A DNA stretch of 47,223 nucleotides, taken from assembly GCF_900099965.1 (NCBI RefSeq), contig NZ_FNDJ01000051.1:1-47223 (forward strand), written 5' to 3'. The notes under the pieces were generated by a model that did not search any database, had not been told where the DNA came from, and worked only from the letters and a program-made list of their open reading frames with translations. Made by a program: the position numbers and the translations under genes. This document shows, piece after piece, positions 40,671 through 47,223 of the stretch. This DNA is from Nonomuraea jiangxiensis (GTDB lineage Bacteria; Actinomycetota; Actinomycetes; Streptosporangiales; Streptosporangiaceae). Numbering within the stretch: the stretch's first letter is position 1; the number at the start of each line of letters is the position of its first letter.

Positions 40671-42098
40671 GTGATTGCATTTCTCGGACAGGGGCGCATG
40701 GGCGTCCCGATGGCCCGGCGTCTCGTGGCGGCCGGGCACCAGGTGAGAACGTGGCGGCGGGGCACGGGGGTGACCGCCGCCACGGCGGTGGACGGGGCTG
40801 AGCTGGTCATCACGATGCTCAGCGACCCGGCGGCGGTGCTCGAGGTGCTGACGGCCGCCCTGCCAGGGCTGGCACCGGGCACGACGGTGGTGGAGATGTC
40901 CACGATCGGCCCCGAGGCGGTGCGCGAGCTGCGCGGGCTGCTGCCCCCGTCGGTGGCGCTGGTGGACGCGCCGGTCCTGGGCAGCGTGGGTCCCGCCACC
41001 GACGGCACCTTGACCCTGCTGGTTGGCGGGCTTGCAGGCGGACTGACCGGTGGGCCGGCCGGGGCATCGGAGGCGGGGCTGGGTGACGATGAGGCGGCCC
41101 GGTGCCGGGAGGTGCTGTCGGTGTTCGGGTCGGTGGTGGAGCTCGGCCCGCTGGGCTCCGGCGCGGCGATGAAGATCGCCGTCATGAGTGCGCTCGTGCC
41201 CGCTCAGGTGCTGCTGGCCGAGACCCTCGCGTACGCCGCCGCGCACGGCGTGGACCGCGACGCGCTGATCGACGTGCTGTCCCGCACCCCGCTGGGCCCG
41301 CTGGCGGAACGGCTGCGCGTGCCCTCCCCCGAGACCCGCTACTCGCTCGCCCACGCGCTCAAGGACCTGGAGCTGGCCACCTGGAACGGCGTCCCGCCGA
41401 CCGCCTCGACCATCGGGACCGCCCGGTCCGTGCTGCGCGAGGCGCAGGCGGCCGGACTGGGCGAACGCGACCTGACGGCCATCGCCGGGCACGTCGCCGC
41501 CACGGCCCCCGGCGAACCCGACACCGCCAAGACCGCACCCGCCCACGCCACCGGGTCCGCTCCCGCCACCGGGTCCGCTCCCGCCACCGGGTCGGCCACC
41601 GCCACCGGATCCGCTACCACCGCCGGATCCGCCGCTACGACCGGGCCAGCCGCCGCGACTGGGTCAGGCGCCGCGACCGGGTCAGGCGCCGCGCCGGTGT
41701 CCCGGGCGGTGCCGCTCAACCTGGCGGCGATCCCGGCCACGAACGGCGCGTACTCGCACGCCGTTCGCGTGGGTGACATGCTCTACATCTCCGGCCAGGC
41801 CGCGTTCGACGAGCGGGGCGACGTGGTCGGGGAAGGGTCGATGGCGGCCCAGGCCGAGCACGTCTTCCAGGTCATCTCACGCATCCTGGCCGATCAGGGC
41901 GCGACGTTCGGGGATGTCGCGTTCATCAGGACGTACCTGACGGACATGGATGATCGGCTGGAATACGGCAAGGTGCGCAGGAAGTACATCACCGGTACAC
42001 CTCCGGCCAGCACCACCGTGGAGGTGTCGAGGCTGTTCATGCCGGGGTTGCTGCTGGAGGTGGACCTGATCGTCGCGCTGCCGTCCCCGGGACGCTAG
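40671..42098 (+). CDS. Fusion: 3-hydroxyisobutyrate dehydrogenase/imine-reductase-like + Rid (YjgF) domain
   Basis: A 475-residue protein. Residues 1-~280 are a beta-hydroxyacid dehydrogenase-type NAD(P) enzyme: FLGQGRMGVPMA nucleotide fold, DAPVLGSVGPATDGTL substrate loop and catalytic-type Lys168 in GSGAAMK; a Gly-rich insertion occupies ~119-139. Residues ~285-345 are an Ala/Thr/Gly/Ser repeat linker. Residues ~346-475 are a complete Rid-family domain (NGAYSHAVRVGDMLYISGQ; FIRTYLTDMDD; ASTTVEVSRLFMPGLLLEVD). The Arg that makes RidA an imine deaminase (PARS) is Ser here (PAST), so a non-deaminase Rid subfamily is likely. GTG 40671 follows GAGGCAG. Stops of this gene and hutH share CTAG. Confidence 0.88.
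   Translation: MIAFLGQGRMGVPMARRLVAAGHQVRTWRRGTGVTAATAVDGAELVITMLSDPAAVLEVLTAALPGLAPGTTVVEMSTIGPEAVRELRGLLPPSVALVDAPVLGSVGPATDGTLTLLVGGLAGGLTGGPAGASEAGLGDDEAARCREVLSVFGSVVELGPLGSGAAMKIAVMSALVPAQVLLAETLAYAAAHGVDRDALIDVLSRTPLGPLAERLRVPSPETRYSLAHALKDLELATWNGVPPTASTIGTARSVLREAQAAGLGERDLTAIAGHVAATAPGEPDTAKTAPAHATGSAPATGSAPATGSATATGSATTAGSAATTGPAAATGSGAATGSGAAPVSRAVPLNLAAIPATNGAYSHAVRVGDMLYISGQAAFDERGDVVGEGSMAAQAEHVFQVISRILADQGATFGDVAFIRTYLTDMDDRLEYGKVRRKYITGTPPASTTVEVSRLFMPGLLLEVDLIVALPSPGR
41545..41695. repeat. Minisatellite linker in the dehydrogenase-Rid fusion
   Basis: Units of about 18 bp (GCCACCGGGTCCGCTCCC, then degenerating) encode ATGSAP, ATGSAT and related hexapeptides between the two domains. 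The first two copies are identical, later ones diverged, indicating stepwise expansion. Confidence 0.8.
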
Positions 42099-43645
42099 GC
42101 GAGCGCGCCCGTGACCGACTCCGCCGCGGCCACCACCCCGCCCTCGGCGACCAGGCGCACGGCGGCGTCGATCTCGGGCGCCAGGAACCGGTCGGGGCCG
42201 GGGGCGGGCACGGTCTCGCGCAGCGCCGTGACCACGGCCGCCGTGGCGGGCGCGGGCTCCAGCGGGGCGCGCAGGTCGAGCGCGCGGGCGGCGGTCAGCA
42301 CCTCGACGGCCAGCACCCTGGTCAGCCCGTCCACGGAACGGCGCAGCTTGCGGGCGGCCGACCAGCCCATGGAGACGTGGTCCTCCTGCATGGCCGAGCT
42401 GGGGATGGAGTCCACGCTGGCGGGCACGGCCAGGCGCTTGAGCTCGGAGACGATGGCGGCCTGGGTGTACTGGGCGATCATGTGGCCGGAGTCCACGCCG
42501 GGGTCGTGCGCCAGGAACGCGGGCAGCCCGTGGTTGCGGGCCACGTCCAGGAAGCGGTCGGTACGGCGCTCCGACATCGAGGCCAGGTCGGCGGCCACGA
42601 CGGCGAGGAAGTCCAGGACGTAGGCGACGGGCGCGCCGTGGAAGTTGCCGTTGGACTCCACCCGGCCGTCGGCCAGCACCGCCGGGTTGTCGATGGCGCT
42701 GGCCAGCTCCCAGCCGGCCACCGTGGCCGCGTGCGCGATCGTGTCGCGGGCGGCGCCGGCGACCTGGGGGGCGCAGCGCAGGGAGTAGGCGTCCTGGACG
42801 CGGGCGCAGTTCTCGGGGTCGCGATGGCTGGCCATGATGCCGGAATTTTGCAGAATTTTCGTCATATTGGCGGCTGACAACGCCTGGCCCGGGTGCGGCC
42901 GGAGCGCCTGCAGCTCCGGGGCGAACACCCGGTCGGTGCCCAGCAGCGCCTCCACGCTCATCGCGGCGCTCACGTCCGCGGTCCTGACGAGCCTGGTGAG
43001 GTCGTCGATGGCGAGGATGAGCATGCCCAGCATGCCGTCCGTGCCGTTGATCAGCGCCAGGCCCTCCTTGGCGGCCAGCTCGACCGGCTCGATCCTGGCC
43101 TGCTTGAGCGCCTCGGCGGCCGACTGCACGTCTCCGGACTTGTCCCGTACGACGCCCTCGCCCATCAGCGTCAGCGCGACGTGGGCCAGCGGCGCCAGGT
43201 CGCCCGAGCAGCCGAGGCTGCCGTACTCGTGCACGATCGGCGTGATCTCCGCGCTGATCAGGGCCGCCAGGGTCTTGGCCGTGGTCGGCCTGATGCCGGT
43301 GTGACCGGTGGCCAGCGTGTGCAGGCGCAGCAGCATGAGCGCGCGTACGACCTCGGTCTCGACCTCGGGGCCGTTGCCCGCCGCGTGGGAGCGTACGAGG
43401 GAGCGCTGGAGCTGGGCGCGCAGCGCGGGGTCGATGTGCCGGGTGGCCAGCGCCCCGAACCCGGTGGAGATGCCGTAGGCGGGCGTGGGGCTCTCGGCCA
43501 GCTCGTCCACCCGCTGGCGGGCGGCCGCGATGGCGGCCATCGCGTCGTCGGTGAGCTGTACGGGGGCGCCGTACCGGGCCACCCTGATGACGTCGTCGAA
43601 GGTCAGGGGCTCCGGGCCGACGTTCACGACTCCGTTGTCGCGCAT
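42095..43645 (-). CDS. hutH: Histidine ammonia-lyase
   Basis: A 516-residue MIO-type ammonia-lyase deaminating L-histidine to trans-urocanate. The N-terminal YGISTGFG, MIO-forming segment GSLGCSGDLAPL (Cys146-Ser147-Gly148; many HALs have Ala-Ser-Gly), ESNGNFHGAPVAYVLDFLAV and SSAMQEDHVSMGW are all intact. The Cys variant is one I associate with actinomycete HALs. ATG 43645 has a weak GAGAGA site 7-12 nt upstream. It lies 16 nt after an ArsR-family gene in the same direction, so cotranscription is likely; other hut genes are not in the window. Confidence 0.94.
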   Translation of the reverse strand: MRDNGVVNVGPEPLTFDDVIRVARYGAPVQLTDDAMAAIAAARQRVDELAESPTPAYGISTGFGALATRHIDPALRAQLQRSLVRSHAAGNGPEVETEVVRALMLLRLHTLATGHTGIRPTTAKTLAALISAEITPIVHEYGSLGCSGDLAPLAHVALTLMGEGVVRDKSGDVQSAAEALKQARIEPVELAAKEGLALINGTDGMLGMLILAIDDLTRLVRTADVSAAMSVEALLGTDRVFAPELQALRPHPGQALSAANMTKILQNSGIMASHRDPENCARVQDAYSLRCAPQVAGAARDTIAHAATVAGWELASAIDNPAVLADGRVESNGNFHGAPVAYVLDFLAVVAADLASMSERRTDRFLDVARNHGLPAFLAHDPGVDSGHMIAQYTQAAIVSELKRLAVPASVDSIPSSAMQEDHVSMGWSAARKLRRSVDGLTRVLAVEVLTAARALDLRAPLEPAPATAAVVTALRETVPAPGPDRFLAPEIDAAVRLVAEGGVVAAAESVTGALA

Positions 43646-43661
43646 GATGTCTCTCTCGCTG

Positions 43662-44369
43662 CTAGGTAACCGGCGTATGTGATGTTAGCTCCTTACCGGG
43701 CAGAAGTTCCGCCAGCCCCCGCCTGCCCTCATCGGTGAGAACCACCGCCCGTGGCGTCGTCCCGCGCCGGTACCAGCCCCGCTCCAGCAACACGGTGGTG
43801 ATCGCCGCCCCGAGCGCGCCGCCGAGGTGCGACCTGCGCTCCGTCCAGTCCAGGCACTCGGGCGCGAACCGCCTCCTGGCCCGGCGCGCGTCCGGCACGT
43901 CCACGCCCAGCCTGGTCAGCAGCCGCTCCCCCGTCTCCGTCAGGTCGTGCGCCGCGTAGTGGCCACCCTCCTTGAGCCGGTCGAGCAGGCTCACCCCGGC
44001 CCGTCCTGCCAGGTGGTCGTAGCAGGTGCGGGCCTCCTCCAGCAGCTTGGCCTGGCGGGACTGGCGCAGGGAGCGTACCGGCCGGCGGGCGCTCATCCTT
44101 GCCAGCACCTCCAGCACCTCGGCCACCTCGTGCCCGGCCAGCCGGTAGTAACGGTGGCGGCCCTGGCTCACGACGTCCACCAGCCCGCCGCCGAGCAGCC
44201 GGGCCAGGTGGGCACTGGCGGTGGCCGCGCTCACGCCGGAGATCCTGGCCAGCTCGCCCGCCGCCAGGGCCCGGCCGCCGAGCAGGGCCGTGAGCATGGC
44301 CGCCCGGGTCGGGTCCGCGATGAGCGTGGCGACGGGCGCTATGTCGGCATCATGAGCGATGTACTCCAT
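43662..44369 (-). CDS. ArsR family transcriptional regulator
   Basis: A 235-residue regulator. The ArsR winged helix occupies about 10-95 (LIADPTRAAMLTALLGGRALAAGELA, SAATASAHLARLLGGGLVDV, GRHRYYRLAG). A ~130-residue C-terminal extension contains TCYDHLAGRAG and a second winged-helix-like part, as in ArsR-type multidomain regulators. The ATG lies 6 nt after TAACGT (leaderless layout). It is upstream of hutH by 16 nt and may control the pair. Confidence 0.9.
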   Translation of the reverse strand: MEYIAHDADIAPVATLIADPTRAAMLTALLGGRALAAGELARISGVSAATASAHLARLLGGGLVDVVSQGRHRYYRLAGHEVAEVLEVLARMSARRPVRSLRQSRQAKLLEEARTCYDHLAGRAGVSLLDRLKEGGHYAAHDLTETGERLLTRLGVDVPDARRARRRFAPECLDWTERRSHLGGALGAAITTVLLERGWYRRGTTPRAVVLTDEGRRGLAELLPGKELTSHTPVT

Positions 44370-44375
44370 ACTTCG

Positions 44376-44381
44376 ACGTTA
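44376..44381 (-). promoter_or_regulatory. Candidate -10 box for leaderless arsR-hutH mRNA
   Basis: TAACGT on the minus strand is exactly 6 nt before ATG 44369; no ribosome site is present. Confidence 0.4.
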
Positions 44382-44462
44382 CGGCGCCGACATTTCGCCC
44401 GGCGTCTAAGAGTCGTGCCGCTGCCGCACGCCGCCGTTCCGGGGCCGGTGTCGTGGGTCGCG

Positions 44463-45017
44463 TTATTGCCGCTTGCCCAGGGCTTTGCGGATCATTTCGC
44501 GGGCCCGGTCCATCACCGCGAGCGGCGTGCCCACCAGCACGCTCATGGCGGCGCTCTCCGTGCCGGGGTGCGGGCGGATCGGGGCGAGCGCCTCGGCCGC
44601 CCGTACGGCCGCCGCCATGGCCCGGCGCTCGACCACGGAGGTGTTCGCGCGTAGCTGGGCGAACTCGTACCGTTCCTCGCTGCGCGCGTGCTCCGTCACG
44701 GCGGTGCGCAACACGGCCAGGCGGTCCCAGAACGCCGGGTCCTCCACCCCGATCCGGTGCAGGCCCAGCAGGAGCCGCTTGGCGCGGTTCTCCTCGTTCA
44801 GCCGGTCGTCGACCACGCCCTCGCCGCCGTCGAGCTTCCTGCGCGCGTACGGGTGGACGATCTCCTCCTCGGCCGTCTCGTGCACCGACAACATCCGCGT
44901 CAGCCGCTCGAACGCCTCGCCCACCTTGTCCGGCGGCGCCTGCTCCACCTCGTCGAACAGGTCCCTGATCTGGCCGTGCTGGGTCACCAGCACGTCGATC
45001 ACATCGTTTTCCCCCAC
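44463..45017 (-). CDS. Hemerythrin domain-containing protein
   Basis: A 184-residue protein with an N-terminal hemerythrin-like four-helix bundle: QHGQIRDLFDEVE, HETAEEEIVHPYA, LHRIG and TEHARSEERYEF supply the His/Glu ligands for a diiron site. Roles of such proteins include O2 or redox sensing and metal storage. A C-terminal Ala-rich helix and a region ending KALGKRQ follow. GTG 45017 is given, but GTG 45002 is well placed 7-8 nt after GGGGGA and may be the true start (MIDVLVTQH). Confidence 0.88.
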   Translation of the reverse strand: MGENDVIDVLVTQHGQIRDLFDEVEQAPPDKVGEAFERLTRMLSVHETAEEEIVHPYARRKLDGGEGVVDDRLNEENRAKRLLLGLHRIGVEDPAFWDRLAVLRTAVTEHARSEERYEFAQLRANTSVVERRAMAAAVRAAEALAPIRPHPGTESAAMSVLVGTPLAVMDRAREMIRKALGKRQ

Positions 45018-45185
45018 GTCCGGGCCCTACCCGAGGCCGGATCCGGCACGCGCGCCCTTACCTAACCAGGGCCGTCCGAGAACGCAACCCGGAGGTGCCC
45101 CGCACCGCCCGCCGTGAGTGCGAGACGGCTCCGGACAGGAGTTCAGGGCGTGTGCGGGGCTGTGGTCCGGGTGGGGCGGGGTGGC

Positions 45186-45191
45186 TAGAGT
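45186..45191 (+). promoter_or_regulatory. Candidate -10 box for leaderless SDR mRNA
   Basis: TAGAGT ends 8 nt before ATG 45200; no ribosome site is seen. Confidence 0.35.
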
Positions 45192-45199
45192 CGTGGGTC

Positions 45200-45922
45200 A
45201 TGACTGTTGCCCTCGTGACCGGCGCGTCGCGCGGCCTCGGGGCCGCGATCGCGCTCAGGCTGGCGGCCGACGGGCTGGCCGTCGCCGTCAACTACCACAC
45301 CGACGCCGCCGGCGCCGGGCGGGTGGTGGACGCCATCCAGGCGGCGGGCGGGCGCGCCGAGTCGTTCGCGGCCGACGTGACCGACGAGGCCGAGGTGACG
45401 GGCCTGGTGGCCGCCGTCGGCGACCGGCTGGGGACGGTTTCGGTGCTGGTGGTCAACGCGACCGGGCCCCAGCCGTCGATCCCCTTACCGGAGCTCAGCT
45501 GGGAGGCCCACCTCGATCAGCTCCGCTTTTTCGTCAAGAGCCCGACGCTGTTGGTGCAGGCGGTGCTGCCGGGCATGCGGGAGCGCGGCGGCGGCCGGGT
45601 CGTCCAGATCGGCTCCGACATCGTGGACCGCAGGCTGCCCGGCATGTCCGCCTACCTCGCGGCCAAGAGCGCCCAGCACGCCCTGGCGCAGGTGTGGGCG
45701 CGGGAGCTCGGCCCGTACGGCATCACGGTCAACGTCGTCGCACCCGGCTGGATCCCGGTGGAGCGGCACGCCGGCCTCGACCGGAGCGACTACCTGAACG
45801 AGGTGCCGCTGGGCCGGATGGGCACGCCCGAGGACGTGGCGGCGGCGGTGTCCTACCTCGCTTCGGAGGGCGGCGCGTACGTCACCGGGGAGCGCATCAC
45901 CGTCAACGGCGGCCATACCTGA
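45200..45922 (+). CDS. SDR family oxidoreductase
   Basis: A 240-residue classical SDR: VTGASRGLGAAIAL, NYHTDA, VNATGPQPS in place of the usual NNAG, catalytic Ser in VVQIGSDIVDR (less certain) and YLAAKSAQ with the Tyr-Lys pair, then the C-terminal GERITVNGGHT. The NNAG-to-NATG change and DIVDRR region set it apart from the other two SDRs here. ATG 45200 fits a leaderless start. Substrate unknown. Confidence 0.88.
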   Translation: MTVALVTGASRGLGAAIALRLAADGLAVAVNYHTDAAGAGRVVDAIQAAGGRAESFAADVTDEAEVTGLVAAVGDRLGTVSVLVVNATGPQPSIPLPELSWEAHLDQLRFFVKSPTLLVQAVLPGMRERGGGRVVQIGSDIVDRRLPGMSAYLAAKSAQHALAQVWARELGPYGITVNVVAPGWIPVERHAGLDRSDYLNEVPLGRMGTPEDVAAAVSYLASEGGAYVTGERITVNGGHT

Positions 45923-45943
45923 CCTGGGCGGGCATATTCCAGT

Positions 45944-45972
45944 TTGGGGACTGGGCCAGGATTCGCTAGAGT
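45944..45972 (+). promoter_or_regulatory. Promoter of the tRNA cluster
   Basis: TTGGGG (45944-45949), a 17-bp spacer and TAGAGT (45967-45972) precede tRNA-Gly by 31 bp. Confidence 0.55.
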
Positions 45973-46003
45973 TCTCTCGTCGCCCGGCGCAAGTGGGGCG
46001 GAC

Positions 46004-46075
46004 GCGGAAGTGGCTCAGTGGTAGAGCATCACCTTGCCAAGGTGAGGGTCGCGGGTTCGAATCCCGTCTTCCGCT
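46004..46075 (+). tRNA. tRNA-Gly (anticodon GCC)
   Basis: Acceptor GCGGAAG/CTTCCGC, D-arm GGCTCAGTGGTAGAGC, anticodon arm TCACC-TTGCCAA-GGTGA and T-arm GCGGGTTCGAATCCCGT. Discriminator U; CCA not encoded. It decodes GGC/GGU. Confidence 0.96.
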
Positions 46076-46090
46076 CGGAGCTTCCGGCTC

Positions 46091-46161
46091 GGTGGCGTGG
46101 CCGAGAGGCGAGGCAGCGGCCTGCAAAGCCGTCCACACGGGTTCAAATCCCGTCGCCACCT
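46091..46161 (+). tRNA. tRNA-Cys (anticodon GCA)
   Basis: Acceptor GGTGGCG/CGCCACC with the U73 discriminator typical of tRNA-Cys, anticodon arm CGGC-CTGCAAA-GCCG and T-arm CGGGTTCAAATCCCG. CCA not encoded. It is 15 nt after tRNA-Gly. Confidence 0.96.
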
Positions 46162-46167
46162 CTGTAA

Positions 46168-46242
46168 GGACGATTAGCTCAGCGGGAGAGCGCTTCCCTG
46201 ACACGGAAGAGGTCACTGGTTCAATCCCAGTATCGTCCACCA
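46168..46242 (+). tRNA. tRNA-Val (anticodon GAC), CCA encoded
   Basis: Acceptor GGACGAT/ATCGTCC, anticodon arm CTTCC-CTGACAC-GGAAG and T-arm CTGGTTCAATCCCAG; discriminator A39 followed by genomic CCA (46240-46242). It decodes GUC/GUU and is the only tRNA of the four here with encoded CCA. D- and T-arms nearly match the tRNA-Val(CAC) at 34 kb. Confidence 0.96.
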
Positions 46243-46258
46243 GTTCGACTCTTTCACG

Positions 46259-46283
46259 GCCCCGGCTCACCAGCCGGGGCTTT
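46259..46283 (+). terminator. Terminator of the tRNA cluster
   Basis: A perfect 9-bp stem (GCCCCGGCT / AGCCGGGGC) with a 4-nt loop followed by TTT, 17 nt after the last tRNA. Confidence 0.8.
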
Positions 46284-46372
46284 GTGATGTCAGGCCCCGG
46301 CGGGGGCTCGGCGGGTCGCACGGATCCCGCTCGACCCGGTGGCAGCAGGGCTCGCCGGCCGAGCGAAGGCCG

Positions 46373-46507
46373 GGGCTCTGGTGGGCGGCGGCTCTGGCCG
46401 AAGGGGCCCTGGTGGGCGGCGGCTCTGGTGGGCAGAGGCTCTGGTCGGCGGGGTTTCTGGTCGGCAGAGCTCTGGTGGGCGGGGCTCTGGTCGGCGGGGG
46501 CTCTCAG
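46373..46507. repeat. Tandem ~18-bp GC-rich repeat
   Basis: About seven degenerate copies of a unit like GGCTCTGGTGGGCGGCGG lie between the tRNA terminator and the SnoaL-like gene. No gene is supported in 46284-46522; the repeat may separate the gene from its promoter. Confidence 0.7.
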
Positions 46508-46522
46508 CGCGACGATCGCCTC

Positions 46523-46954
46523 ATGGACGCGACGGAAATCGCCGACCGCCTTGAGATCACCGACCTGCTGGCCCGCTACACCCGCGCCATCGACTCCGGC
46601 CGGTGGGAGCTGCTCGACGTGGTGTTCACCGAGGAGGCGCTGATCGACTACAGCTCCTCCGGCGGTGTCAAGGGCACCCGGGACGACGTCAAGGCTTGGC
46701 TGGCCGACGTCCTGCGGCACTGGCCGGCCCGGCTGCATCTGGTCGGGGCCGCCACCATCAACTTCCGCGACGGCGAGGCGCGGGTGAGCGCGCCGTTCAC
46801 CGACACGCTGGGACCGACCCAGGAGATGGTCAGTGCGAGAACCGAAGGGTTCCTGCACGGCGGCGGCTGGTACCACCATCGCATGCGGCACACCTCCGCC
46901 GGCTGGCGCAGCGTCGAACTGGTCGAGGAGCAGAGCTGGCGCACGGTCGGCTGA
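46523..46954 (+). CDS. SnoaL-like (NTF2 superfamily) protein
   Basis: A 143-residue cone-fold protein of the SnoaL_4 type: DRLEITDLLARYTRAIDSGRW at the N-terminus, FTEEALIDYSSSGG, LHLVGAATINFRDGEARV and GGGWYHHRMRHTSAGWRSV. Members include polyketide cyclases, dehydratases and small-molecule isomerases; the substrate is unknown. ATG 46523 starts the conserved domain exactly; the frame upstream is repeat DNA. No ribosome site of note. Confidence 0.85.
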   Translation: MDATEIADRLEITDLLARYTRAIDSGRWELLDVVFTEEALIDYSSSGGVKGTRDDVKAWLADVLRHWPARLHLVGAATINFRDGEARVSAPFTDTLGPTQEMVSARTEGFLHGGGWYHHRMRHTSAGWRSVELVEEQSWRTVG

Positions 46955-46959
46955 GCGGC

Positions 46960-47223
46960 ACCGACCCGGCGACCACAGGCGACCACAGGCGGCGGCCACG
47001 GGCGACCAGGGGCGACCACGCGCAGCCACGGGCAGCCACGGGCGGCTCCACCACGATCGCCGGGACTCGTGGCCCGACTCATGGCCAGGCTGGAGGCCCG
47101 ACTCGTGGCCGGACTGAAGGCCAGGCTGGTCGGCCGGGGTGGAGGCCAGGCTGGTCGCCTGGAGTGGAGACCGGGCTGGTCGCCGGGATGGGGGTCGGGG
47201 GTTGGGGGCCGGGGTCGGGGTTG
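46960..47223. repeat. Degenerate GC-rich repeats at the right edge
   Basis: Short direct repeats follow the SnoaL-like gene: GGCGACCACAG and GCAGCCACGG copies (46967-47045), then GGCCAGGCTGG / GTGGCCCGACTC-type copies (47070-47170) and a G-rich tail. No gene is supported. Confidence 0.6.

Noticed and set aside
46004..46283. tRNA cluster as an integration site or CRISPR-like repeat
   Set aside because: Each tRNA folds normally, has promoter and terminator, and no partial tRNA copy or regular spacer structure exists.

Overview
The window is very GC-rich, tightly packed DNA from an actinobacterium. It carries ssgB (a sporulation and division regulator confined to morphologically complex actinomycetes), an actinobacterial-type histidine ammonia-lyase, many GTG/TTG starts, and several genes whose start codon lies 6-8 bases after a TANNNT -10 box, as in leaderless actinobacterial mRNAs. 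The overall look fits a Streptosporangiales member such as Nonomuraea, but that is inference; no rRNA or taxonomic marker other than ssgB is present. No transposase, phage module or CRISPR array was seen.

Layout. 0.1-3.3 kb (-): catabolic operon of an Ldh_2-type 2-hydroxyacid dehydrogenase, an MHS-type transporter and an SDR. 3.4-5.3 kb (-): DUF2786 protein and a four-TM protein with a C-terminal HTH. 5.9-8.1 kb (+): P450, HAD phosphatase/mutase and DUF4031 protein, facing an HD-domain gene. 8.8-10 kb: FMN alpha-hydroxyacid dehydrogenase. 10-18.8 kb: a glycan-utilisation locus with a secreted CBM32 + beta-helix enzyme, a ROK regulator, a complete CUT1 sugar ABC transporter (binding protein and two permeases) and a GH35/42-like beta-galactosidase. 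18.9-20.8 kb: two unrecognised proteins. 20.9-26.9 kb: sigma factor, divergent Crp-like regulator preceded by a near-perfect Crp box, an MpaB-like (DUF2236) oxygenase and a giant class III cyclase-AAA-TPR protein; together these look like a cAMP-linked regulatory locus. 26.9-27.7 kb: SDR.

27.7-33.4 kb (-): histidine kinase, OmpR-type response regulator, C-terminally truncated CPA2 antiporter, membrane-anchored divergent P450 and an N-terminally truncated FMN oxidase, nearly all overlapping. This block ends at a deletion scar against the 3' remnant of a sulfotransferase gene. 33.5-37.6 kb: secreted beta/gamma-crystallin protein, tRNA-Val(CAC), ssgB, DUF305 and LVIVD lipoproteins (divergent pair) and a conserved actinobacterial hypothetical. 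37.9-39.7 kb (-): pabB-pabC for p-aminobenzoate. 39.7-42.1 kb: LysR regulator divergent from an unusual fusion of a 3-hydroxyisobutyrate-dehydrogenase-like domain and a Rid (YjgF) domain joined by a repeat linker. 42.1-44.4 kb (-): ArsR-family regulator and hutH. 44.5-47 kb: hemerythrin, SDR, a tRNA cluster (Gly-Cys-Val) with promoter and terminator, and a SnoaL-like protein. Degenerate GC-rich minisatellites occur at five places, two of them inside reading frames.
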